A stretch of DNA of 64,000 nucleotides from assembly GCA_002503985.1 (NCBI GenBank), contig DASW01000007.1:62001-126000 (forward strand), given 5' to 3'. The stretch is from Thermoplasmata archaeon UBA61 (GTDB taxonomy: Archaea; Thermoplasmatota; Thermoplasmata; Lutacidiplasmatales; UBA184). The translations under genes were made by a program, and so were the position numbers. Below the pieces are notes generated by a model. That model had not been told where the DNA came from. It saw only the letters and a list, made by a program, of their open reading frames with translations, and did not search any database. Below, piece after piece: positions 50,450-58,076 of the stretch (its first letter is position 1; each line of letters opens with the position of its first letter).

Positions 50450-51574
50450 TCAGGCCTTCACTCGCCCGGCGATGAGTTCGGCCACGTCCGTTACGGGGAT
50501 CGCCTCGGACCCCCGCTCGGACTCGAAGACGCTGATGCAGTACGGACACGCGGTGGCGAGGAGCTCCGCACCGGTTCCCGCGGCTTCCTGGACGCGACGG
50601 GTCCCCGGCCGCTCAGCCGGAGGGGTCTCCATCCACATCCGTCCCCCGCCGCCTCCGCAGCAGAGCGCCTGGGCGCGGCTGTTCCCCATCTCGACCACCT
50701 TGAGTCCCGAGAGCTCGAGCAGCCGTCGGGGGGGCTCGTAGACGCCGTTGTGGCGGCCTAGGTAGCACGGGTCGTGGTAGGTGACGGTCCCCTTCTCGGA
50801 CCCTTTGGTGAGCTTCCCGGAGTCGAGCAGCTGCTCGATGGCCTGCGTGTAGTGGACCACCTCCGGCCCTCCGTTCGCCGACTGGCCGGCCTTGAGCGCG
50901 TCGAAGGAGTGCGGCGAGATCGCGATCACCCGTTCGACCCCCCGCTTTCGGAAAGCCTCCGTGTTCCGCTGCTGGAGGTCCCGGAAAAGCCCGTCGTGTC
51001 CGACCGAGCGGGCCGCCTCCCCGCAGCAGACCTCCTCCGTGCCCATGACCTGGTATTCTACGCCGGCGAGGTTGAGGAGGGCGGCGACCGATCGGGCGAT
51101 GCGTTGCGCCCGGGGGTCGTAGGAGGCCGCGCAGCCGACAAAGAGGAGCGTGGAGCCCTTCCCGGGAACCTTCACGTCCTGCATCCAAGAGGCGCGCTGC
51201 TTCGGCGGGAGATGGAAGGTGTTGCCGTCGGAGTACATCCCCCACAGGAGCGTCGGTAGCCCTTTCGGCACGTTCCGGGTGCGCCACTCGCGCCCCCGGA
51301 GGGTCCGGACGAGACCTACAATGTCCACGCCGCGCGGGCAGGACGCGTTGCACTCCGCGCACGTCATGCACTTCCAGAGGAACGCGTCGGTTTCGCCGAA
51401 CTGGGCCTCGCGGACCAGTTGGCGCACCCGCAGCGGGGTGTTCTCCGCCAGGGGGCACGCCGCGGTGCACGTGCCGCACTGGAAGCATAGGTTCGCGTTG
51501 GTCGTGGCCGCGAGGGCCTCCCAGGCCTCGTCGTCGAATCGGACCGGGGCGGGGTTCTCGGAGCGTTGGGCCAT
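50450..51574 (-). CDS. hdrD: HdrC-HdrB (HdrD-like) fused iron-sulfur protein
   Basis: A protein of 374 residues from ATG 51574. Residues 30-80 hold two [4Fe-4S] motifs (CFQCGTCTAACP, CMTCAECNASCP). Residues 140-370 form two CCG-type repeats. The first has GCAAS and VCCGEA, but its closing CxxC is replaced by SPHSFD; the second is complete (HDPCYLGRHN, LCCGGGGGRM, ACPYC). It is the one-chain counterpart of hdrC plus hdrB in the plus-strand operon, and resembles HdrD/GlpC/LctE-type partners of Etf systems. It overlaps neither neighbour in frame but starts within the tail region of the large HdrA gene. Confidence 0.9.
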   Translation of the reverse strand: MAQRSENPAPVRFDDEAWEALAATTNANLCFQCGTCTAACPLAENTPLRVRQLVREAQFGETDAFLWKCMTCAECNASCPRGVDIVGLVRTLRGREWRTRNVPKGLPTLLWGMYSDGNTFHLPPKQRASWMQDVKVPGKGSTLLFVGCAASYDPRAQRIARSVAALLNLAGVEYQVMGTEEVCCGEAARSVGHDGLFRDLQQRNTEAFRKRGVERVIAISPHSFDALKAGQSANGGPEVVHYTQAIEQLLDSGKLTKGSEKGTVTYHDPCYLGRHNGVYEPPRRLLELSGLKVVEMGNSRAQALCCGGGGGRMWMETPPAERPGTRRVQEAAGTGAELLATACPYCISVFESERGSEAIPVTDVAELIAGRVKA

Positions 51575-51584
51575 GGCGACCACC

Positions 51585-54500
51585 TTAGCTCGCCCCCGCA
51601 ACCGGCGCCGCCGGCGGCGACGTGACGTTCTCCCGTGAGGCGTTGTAGCGGTCGAGGACCTTCGCCATCTCGCGAACCTTGCGGGCGAACTCCTTGCCCT
51701 CGGCGGCGGAGATCCACTCGAGCTGGAATCGCTCGGGGGTGATCCCCTTGCGCTCCAGCATTCGACTCCAGGTCTTGAATCGCTTCTCCGTCCAGGAGTT
51801 GGCGTTGATGTAGTGGCAGTCGCCCGGATGGCAGCCGGTCAGCAGGACCGCGCCGGCGCCCTTCTCGAACGCGTGCTTGACGAAATCCTCCGAGACGCGA
51901 CCCGAGCACATCGTGCGCACGGTGCGCGCGACGGCCGGGTATTGGATCTTCTCGATGCCGGCCTGGTCCGCCCCGGCGTAGCTGCACCAGTTGCACGCGA
52001 AGACGATCACCTTGTGCTGGGGGTCGTCCTCGAGGGCGGCGTCGATCTGGGCCAGGACCTGGTCGTCGGTGAACCCGGGGTTCGTGATGGCGTCGCGGTA
52101 GCAGTCGGCGCCGCAGGTCCCGCACCCCATGCACGCCGCTCCGACCACGCGGACCTTCTTCTTGCCGTCCACGACGATCGGTTCGATGGCCCCGTACGGG
52201 CAGACGGGCACGCAGCGACCGCAGCCATTGCACCGCTCGAAGTCAACGAGCGCGACCAGCGGTTCCTTTTCGATGATCTCGTGAGAGAGGAGCCCGCTCG
52301 CCTTCGCTGCCGTTGCCAGGCCCTGCGCGATCGCCTCGGTGACGTCCTTCGGTCCCTGGGCGCTGCCGCACAGGAAGATCCCCGCGCTGGCCGCCTCGAC
52401 CGGTCCGAGCTTCGGGTGGCGTTCGAGGAGGAACCCGGCCGAATCCCGCGAGACCTTGAGCATCTGGGAGAGCTCCGGCTCGGTCGGCTCGATCGCGCTC
52501 ATCAGGACCAGTAGGTCGGTGGGCAGTTCCACGTCCCGTCCCAGGAGCTCGTCCCGGAAGACCACGCATCCGTCCCGGATTTGGAGCGCCTTCTCGGGGG
52601 TTGTGTCGGGGTACTGGAAGAACGCAACCCCGGCTGCCGCGGCCTCGCGGTAGAGGTCCTCGGCACCGCGCGCGTAGGCGCGCATGTCGCGATAGAGAAC
52701 ACGAACTTTCTTTCCCATCCGTCGGAGGCGAAGGGCCTGACCGACCATCGAGCCGCAGCAGTATCGGGAACACTCGAGTTTCCCGTTCCTCGAACCGACA
52801 CAGCCCACGAACGTGACCCGCTCCCCGGGCACCTGGCCCTCGCGGATCATCTCGTGCAGCCGCTCGTTGGTGATGCTGAGCGGTGCCTTCGCGCTCGAGA
52901 GCGGGCCCTCGGTCGCCGCCTCAGTGGAGGTCTTGCCTCCCGTCGCAAGGATCACCGTTCCGACGTCGATGACCTCCCCGGTGGAGAGATGGGCTCGGAA
53001 CTCGCCGACGTGGCCCTCGATTTGGGCGACCACGGAGGAGAGGTGCACCCGCGCTCCGGACGACTCCACCTCATGGACCATCGCCTCGAGCAGCGGGCCG
53101 GCCTCGACCCCGGACGGGTCGATGTACGACATGAAGCGCAACGCTCCGCCGAGGCGGTCGCTCTTCTCGACGAGATGGACCTCGTAGCCCATCCGGGCCA
53201 GGCTGGAGGCCGAGGACATCCCCGCGGGCCCGCCGCCGATCACGAGGGCCGCGCGCACGACCTTCTGCTCGAGAGGGATCAGCGGCTTGAGCCGAACGGC
53301 CTTCTCGACGCCCATCCGGACGAAATCTTCGGCCTTGGTCGTGGCCTGCTCCTTCTCGTTCTTGTGGACCCAGGAGTCGAGGTTCCGGACGTTGGCCATT
53401 TCGAGGAGATACGGATTCAGGCCCGCGCGTAGGCAGACCCGCTTGAACGTTCCCTCGTGGGTCTTGGGCGAGCAGGCGGCCACCACGAGGCGGTTGAGCT
53501 GGAGGTCGACGATCTTCTTCGCCATGTCCGCCTGGGTGTTCGCGGCGCAGGCGAACCGGACTTCCTCGGCGTGCACGACGTGTGGCAGCGACGCCGCGTA
53601 CTGCGCCGTCCTCGGTACGTCCACGGTGCCGGCAATGTTGCTCCCGCAGTCGCAGAGGAAGACCCCCACGCGGGCCTCGCCGTCGGTCGGGAGCGGCGCG
53701 CCGATCTCCGGCTTCGCCCAGGCACGCTCGTTCGCCCGTTCCATCGACCGCGCCGCCGCTGCCCCGCCTTCGACGACGCTGTCGGGGATGTCCTTCGGTC
53801 CGGCGGCGCTGCCGGCCACGAAGACGCCGGGAGGCGCGCCCTCCTCGGTCATGAAGCCGTCCGTCCCGGTCCTTAGGCCTAGGACCTGGGCTAGCTCGAA
53901 CAGTCCTTTCGGGGGCTTCGCGCCCGTCGCGAGCACGATGAGGTCGGCGCCGACCTCTTGAAAGTCACCGGTGACGGTGTCCGCGACGCGGACCTTGAGC
54001 TCCTCACCATCGAACCGGACGCGGGACGGCCGTCCGTGGACGAAGTGGACCCCCAGGTCCTTGGCGCGCTGGTAGAAGCCGTCGAATCCCTTGCCGTAGC
54101 TGCGGATGTCCATGTAGAGAATCGTCACGTCCTCGACGCCGTGGTCCCGCGCCTGGACGGCCTCCTTGATGGAGTACATGCAGCAGAATCGGGAACACTG
54201 CGGGATGTTCCGGACGTCCCGGGACCCCGCGCACAGGACGAAGACCACGCGTTTGGCGTGCCGTCCGTCGGACGGGCAGATGATCTCCCCACCGCTCGGA
54301 CCCGCCGAGGAGAGGAGCCGCTCGAGCTCCATCGAGGTGAGGATGTCCGGGTGCGTTCCGTACCCGTACTCGGGTAGGAGATGGGGGTCGAGGAGCTCGA
54401 ACCCGGCCGATACGATGACCGACGAGACCTCACGCTTCAGCTCTACCCCGAGCGGGCGGTCGTAGCCGATCGCCTTCGGCCCACAGGCATCGTAGCACCG

Positions 54501-54989
54501 GGTGCACGGGAGGAGGATCGGATAATCGTTGACGCACTGCTCGACGTCCAAGAAGTACGGCCCGGGGACCGCCTGAGGGAACGGGGTGTAGATCGCCTTC
54601 CTCGAGGCCAACCCCTGGTCGAAGGCGTTGGGGAGCACGACCGGACAGGCCTGGACGCAAAGGTCGCAGCGGGTGCACGCGCTGCTGACGAGGTTCCCCT
54701 TCTGACGGATCGTGACCTCGTACCCTTCCCCCTTCTTCTCGAGGCCCACGACGTCCGCGTCGGTGATGATCTCGACGTTACCGTTCTCCGCGACCTCGCT
54801 CAGCTTCGGGGCCTCGATGCAGATGCTGCAGTCGAGCGTCGGGAAGTTCTTGTCGAGCCCCGCCATGACACCACCGAGAGAGTGGGTCTTTTCGACGAGC
54901 ACCACTCGGCAGCCCGCTTCGGCCAGGTCGAGCGTCGCCTGGACGCCGGCGATGCCGCCGCCGATCACCATGACGGGAGCCGAGCTCAC
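51585..54989 (-). CDS. hdrA: Triple fusion: HdrA N-part, HdrA second part and MvhD
   Basis: A protein of 1134 residues. Residues 1-425: first HdrA unit with FAD fold MVIGGGIAGVQATLDL, TLDCSICIEAPK, ferredoxin motifs CTRCDLCVQACP and CTRCYDACGP, and CSRFCCMYSIKEA. Residues 440-975: second unit with CDCGSN, FAD fold ALVIGGGPAGMSSAS, CSRYCCGSMVGQ and two [4Fe-4S] motifs (CNGCGRCVPVCP, CMGCGTCGADCY). Residues 985-1134: MvhD with CNWCSYAGAD and GCHPGDCHY. It equals plus-strand hdrA (minus its NAD(P)H insert), hdrA2 and mvhD in one chain. It has two FADs and several clusters, suited to flavin-based bifurcation. ATGA overlap with korG. Confidence 0.93.
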   Translation of the reverse strand: MSSAPVMVIGGGIAGVQATLDLAEAGCRVVLVEKTHSLGGVMAGLDKNFPTLDCSICIEAPKLSEVAENGNVEIITDADVVGLEKKGEGYEVTIRQKGNLVSSACTRCDLCVQACPVVLPNAFDQGLASRKAIYTPFPQAVPGPYFLDVEQCVNDYPILLPCTRCYDACGPKAIGYDRPLGVELKREVSSVIVSAGFELLDPHLLPEYGYGTHPDILTSMELERLLSSAGPSGGEIICPSDGRHAKRVVFVLCAGSRDVRNIPQCSRFCCMYSIKEAVQARDHGVEDVTILYMDIRSYGKGFDGFYQRAKDLGVHFVHGRPSRVRFDGEELKVRVADTVTGDFQEVGADLIVLATGAKPPKGLFELAQVLGLRTGTDGFMTEEGAPPGVFVAGSAAGPKDIPDSVVEGGAAAARSMERANERAWAKPEIGAPLPTDGEARVGVFLCDCGSNIAGTVDVPRTAQYAASLPHVVHAEEVRFACAANTQADMAKKIVDLQLNRLVVAACSPKTHEGTFKRVCLRAGLNPYLLEMANVRNLDSWVHKNEKEQATTKAEDFVRMGVEKAVRLKPLIPLEQKVVRAALVIGGGPAGMSSASSLARMGYEVHLVEKSDRLGGALRFMSYIDPSGVEAGPLLEAMVHEVESSGARVHLSSVVAQIEGHVGEFRAHLSTGEVIDVGTVILATGGKTSTEAATEGPLSSAKAPLSITNERLHEMIREGQVPGERVTFVGCVGSRNGKLECSRYCCGSMVGQALRLRRMGKKVRVLYRDMRAYARGAEDLYREAAAAGVAFFQYPDTTPEKALQIRDGCVVFRDELLGRDVELPTDLLVLMSAIEPTEPELSQMLKVSRDSAGFLLERHPKLGPVEAASAGIFLCGSAQGPKDVTEAIAQGLATAAKASGLLSHEIIEKEPLVALVDFERCNGCGRCVPVCPYGAIEPIVVDGKKKVRVVGAACMGCGTCGADCYRDAITNPGFTDDQVLAQIDAALEDDPQHKVIVFACNWCSYAGADQAGIEKIQYPAVARTVRTMCSGRVSEDFVKHAFEKGAGAVLLTGCHPGDCHYINANSWTEKRFKTWSRMLERKGITPERFQLEWISAAEGKEFARKVREMAKVLDRYNASRENVTSPPAAPVAGAS

Positions 54990-55507
54990 AGCCGCGCCCC
55001 CGCGTCGAAGGCCTTCATGTTCAGTTCCCGGGTCGACGCTTTGACCGTTTCCCGAAGCGCGGCCTCCATCGCCTCTCGCGGAACGATCTGGGAAGCATTC
55101 GTGAACGCGCCGAGCATCACCACGTTCGCGACGATGCGCCGTCCCAGGCCATCCGCGGTCCGGGTGAACGGAAGTTGGTGCGCTTTCTGAGCGACGTCAT
55201 CGTCCAGGTGGACCAGGTCCACGTCGCTGAGGACGAGCGACGCCGCCCTCGCTTGGTCCATGTGCTTGGTCGCCGCCTCCTGCGAGAGCAGCACCAGGAC
55301 GTCGGGGTGCGTGACCATCGGAGTATCGATCTCGGCGTCGCCCACGACCACGTCGGCCTCGCAGGAACCCCCGCGCGACTCGGGCCCGTAGCTCTGGGTC
55401 ATCGTGGCGTGCATCGGGGTGTGGACCGACACCGCCCGACCGAGAATGAACGCGGAGAGGATTACTCCCTGACCGCCGAACCCGGCGAACCGGACCTCCT
55501 TCCTCAT
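54986..55507 (-). CDS. korG: 2-oxoacid:ferredoxin oxidoreductase gamma subunit
   Basis: A protein of 173 residues from ATG 55507. Typical of the gamma domain: RFAGFGGQGVILSAFILGRA, MTQSYGPESRGGSCEADVVV and IVANVVMLGAFTNASQ. It is the fourth subunit of a KorDABG-type enzyme. It overlaps korB upstream and the giant HdrA downstream by ATGA, so oxidoreductase and Hdr are translated from one message. Confidence 0.93.
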   Translation of the reverse strand: MRKEVRFAGFGGQGVILSAFILGRAVSVHTPMHATMTQSYGPESRGGSCEADVVVGDAEIDTPMVTHPDVLVLLSQEAATKHMDQARAASLVLSDVDLVHLDDDVAQKAHQLPFTRTADGLGRRIVANVVMLGAFTNASQIVPREAMEAALRETVKASTRELNMKAFDAGARL

Positions 55508-56370
55508 GATTTCGACCCCCTCGCCTTCGCGACCACCCGCACGTACCGCTCGCGGAAGGTCTCCCGCTCTCGGTCGACGAACGTGCCGACGACTATCGGC
55601 TTTCCGAGCTCGATATCGGTCTTCGTGATCTCGGTGCTCTCGACGCGGGACTTCAGGACCTCGAGCGCCTGGTAGTATTCCATCTCCTCGACGCCGCTGC
55701 CGATCTTGTTGGTCTTTCCGAAGCTCACCGGGCAGGGAGTGAGGATCTCGACGAACCGAAACCCGTGGCGGTTGACGACGTCTGCGAAGGTGTTCCGAAG
55801 CCTCCGCACGTCCAGCGTGGTCCAGCGGGCGACGTAGGTCGCCCCGGTCGCCCATGCGAGGTTCGGGAGGTTGAAGGGAAACTCCGGGTTGCCGTACGGG
55901 GTGGTGGTCGAGAGGGCCCCCGCTGGGGTCGTCGGACCGCCCTGGCCGCCGGTCATGCCGTAGTTGAAGTTGTTGATGCAGACGACGAGGATGTCCATGT
56001 TCCGCCTCGCCGCGTGAATGAAATGGTTACCGCCGATGGCGAAGAGGTCCCCGTCGCCGGCGAACGCGACCACGTTCAAGCTGGGGTTACAGAGCTTCAA
56101 TCCGGTGGCGAACGGTATCGTTCGGCCGTGGGTCGTGTGGTAGGCGTCGGTCTTGGCGTAGAAGACGATCCGAGAGGAGCAGCCGATCCCTCCCACGATC
56201 ACCCGCTTCTCCTTCGGGACCCCCGCTTGCTCGAAGCCGTAGATGAGCGCCCCCACGGCCGTTCCGATGCCGCAGCCCGGGCACCAGATCGTGGGCAGGT
56301 CCGCGCTCCGGAGCAGATGGTCGTACGGGTGGAGCTCCGGGGGGAGCGCGACCTCGGCGTTCGCCGTCAT
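55504..56370 (-). CDS. korB: 2-oxoacid:ferredoxin oxidoreductase beta subunit (ThDP-binding)
   Basis: A protein of 288 residues from ATG 56370. The proximal cluster/ThDP site is seen in WCPGCGIGTAVGALIYGFEQ, GGIGCSSRIVFYAKTDAYHT followed by THGRTIPFATGLK, and the ThDP motif GDGDLFAIGGNHFIHAARRN followed by NNFNYGMTGGQ. It catalyses CoA-dependent oxidative decarboxylation of a 2-oxo acid. The sequence fits 2-oxoglutarate-type (KorB) enzymes better than pyruvate-type ones, but the substrate is not proven. Confidence 0.93.
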   Translation of the reverse strand: MTANAEVALPPELHPYDHLLRSADLPTIWCPGCGIGTAVGALIYGFEQAGVPKEKRVIVGGIGCSSRIVFYAKTDAYHTTHGRTIPFATGLKLCNPSLNVVAFAGDGDLFAIGGNHFIHAARRNMDILVVCINNFNYGMTGGQGGPTTPAGALSTTTPYGNPEFPFNLPNLAWATGATYVARWTTLDVRRLRNTFADVVNRHGFRFVEILTPCPVSFGKTNKIGSGVEEMEYYQALEVLKSRVESTEITKTDIELGKPIVVGTFVDRERETFRERYVRVVAKARGSKS

Positions 56371-57572
56371 GGCTTCGCCCTCCGCGGGGACATGCACGCC
56401 TCCAAGATCGTCTCCGGCGAGATGACCTGTCCACCGGGATTGCCGACGTGGACCACCTCGGCGTAGGGCCCGGCGATCCTTCGTACTTCGAGCACTACCT
56501 GGCCCAGGTTGATCTCCGCCACGACGATCTTCGTGACGTTCTTGAGCGAACGGAGCTGTTCCGCAGGGAAGGGCCAGACGGAGATCGGCCGGAACAGGCC
56601 GAGGGCGAGACCCTTCTCCCGGCCGAGGTCCACCGCTCGGCGGGCCGATCGCGCGGTGATCCCGTAGGCGACCACGAGGGTCGTCGCGTCCTCCGTCTTG
56701 TAGAGGCCGAGCCGTTCGTAGACGTCTCGGTTCTTCAGAATCTTGTCTCGCAGTCGGGGCACGAGAACCTTCTGGGCAGCGTACGTGGTGACGGGCCGCC
56801 CGTCCTCGTCGTGCGTGAGCCCGGTGAACAGGACCGAGTATCCCTCCCCGGCGAGCGCCATGGGGGGCACCAGGTCCGGCCCGGGCCGGTAGGTATGGTA
56901 CTCCTCCGGGGGGACAGTAGCTCTCGGTCGGGCGACCAGCGGGATCTCTCCGGGAGGAGGGATGACGACCCGCTCGTGCATGTGACCCACGACCTCGTCC
57001 ATCATCAGGAGGACCGGGGTCCTCAGCCGCTCCGCCACGTTGAACGCGTGAATGGTGAGGTTGAACGCCTCTTGGGGAGACTGGGGAGAGAGTGAGATCG
57101 ATGTGAAGTCGCCGTGCGGGCCGAAACGGGCCTGCATCATGTCCTGCTGGCCCACGGTGGTGGGGAGACCGGTGCTCGGTCCGCCACGTTGGACGTCCAC
57201 CACCACCGTGGGCACCTCCATCATGTAGGCCAGACCGAGGTTCTCCATCATCAGGGAGAATCCCGGGCCGGAGGTCGCGGTCATGCTCTTGGCGCCCGTC
57301 ACGCTCGCACCCAGGATCGCGATCATGGAGGCGATCTCGTCCTCCATCTGGATGTACTGGCCCCCGACTTCCGGGAGCCGTTCCGCGAGCCGCTCCGCGA
57401 TCTCGGTGGCGGGGGTGATAGGGTAGCCGGCGAAGAATCGGCAGCCGGCATAGAGCGCACCCTCGGCGCAGGCGTGGTCCCCGGAGAGGAACTGCGTGCC
57501 GGTACGGGGGCGGTCCCACACGGGGGAAAGGATCAGATTCGGGGGCTCGGTCACGCTCCGGGCTTCGCTCAT
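56367..57572 (-). CDS. korA: 2-oxoacid:ferredoxin oxidoreductase alpha subunit
   Basis: A protein of 401 residues from ATG 57572 (MSEARSVTEPPN). Core segments: GDHACAEGALYAGCRFFAGY followed by PITPATEIAERLAE, MEDEIASMIAILGASVTGAK, TSGPGFSLMMENLGLAYMME and VVVDVQRGGPSTGLPTTVGQ. These place it with KorA-type chains that have fused domains I and III but no gamma domain. It overlaps both korD and korB by 4 bp. Confidence 0.93.
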   Translation of the reverse strand: MSEARSVTEPPNLILSPVWDRPRTGTQFLSGDHACAEGALYAGCRFFAGYPITPATEIAERLAERLPEVGGQYIQMEDEIASMIAILGASVTGAKSMTATSGPGFSLMMENLGLAYMMEVPTVVVDVQRGGPSTGLPTTVGQQDMMQARFGPHGDFTSISLSPQSPQEAFNLTIHAFNVAERLRTPVLLMMDEVVGHMHERVVIPPPGEIPLVARPRATVPPEEYHTYRPGPDLVPPMALAGEGYSVLFTGLTHDEDGRPVTTYAAQKVLVPRLRDKILKNRDVYERLGLYKTEDATTLVVAYGITARSARRAVDLGREKGLALGLFRPISVWPFPAEQLRSLKNVTKIVVAEINLGQVVLEVRRIAGPYAEVVHVGNPGGQVISPETILEACMSPRRAKP

Positions 57573-57856
57573 GGTGAGTCCTCCACCACGTAGATCGCAT
57601 AGTCCGGGCAAACGTGCTCACAGAACCGACAGGCGATGCAGTCGCCCTCCTTCCCGGTCTTCACGCGGGCGGGTCGGTACCCCCGGGGGGTGTAGTGGTC
57701 GGAGATCTCCAGCACCTCCTCCGGGCAGAACTGGACACAGAAATTGCACTCCTTGCACCGGAGCTCGATGACGTGGACCGTCCCGTGGTGACGGGTGGGC
57801 TTATCGATAGGAGCGCGCGACCCATGCGATGTTTGGAGGCTATTCGCGATAGCCAT
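57569..57856 (-). CDS. korD: 2-oxoacid:ferredoxin oxidoreductase delta (ferredoxin) subunit
   Basis: A protein of 95 residues from ATG 57856 (a GTG at 57862 adds two residues). Two [4Fe-4S] motifs: CKECNFCVQFCPEEVLEISD and CIACRFCEHVCPDYAIYVVE. KorD takes electrons from the beta-subunit cluster and hands them to ferredoxin or, here perhaps, directly to the co-encoded HdrA chain. First gene of the minus-strand operon. Confidence 0.92.
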   Translation of the reverse strand: MAIANSLQTSHGSRAPIDKPTRHHGTVHVIELRCKECNFCVQFCPEEVLEISDHYTPRGYRPARVKTGKEGDCIACRFCEHVCPDYAIYVVEDSP

Positions 57857-57961
57857 GTTCACGACTCAGCGCGGGTGCGGTCGGTACAACGGGGGGCCAA
57901 GGCCATCCCGGGCGTCGTTACCACGATAAGCACAGGTTGGTACGGAACGCATGAGCGCGTA

Positions 57962-57977
57962 GTCAAGCTATATTGAC
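57962..57977. promoter_or_regulatory. Short palindrome in the korD/MFS divergent promoter region
   Basis: GTCAA-GCTATA-TTGAC, perfect 5-bp arms around a TATA-like core, about midway between the divergent korD and MFS genes. It could be an operator or a shared promoter element. The arms are short, so chance is possible. Confidence 0.35.
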
Positions 57978-58076
57978 GCACGGGAACCGCTTAATCCTTC
58001 GGAATCAGGACCCGAGGGCAGTTCAAGGGCTCCGGAGCGCGGTACGTTCGAGTGAGTTCGTAGGGGAGAAATCGCC

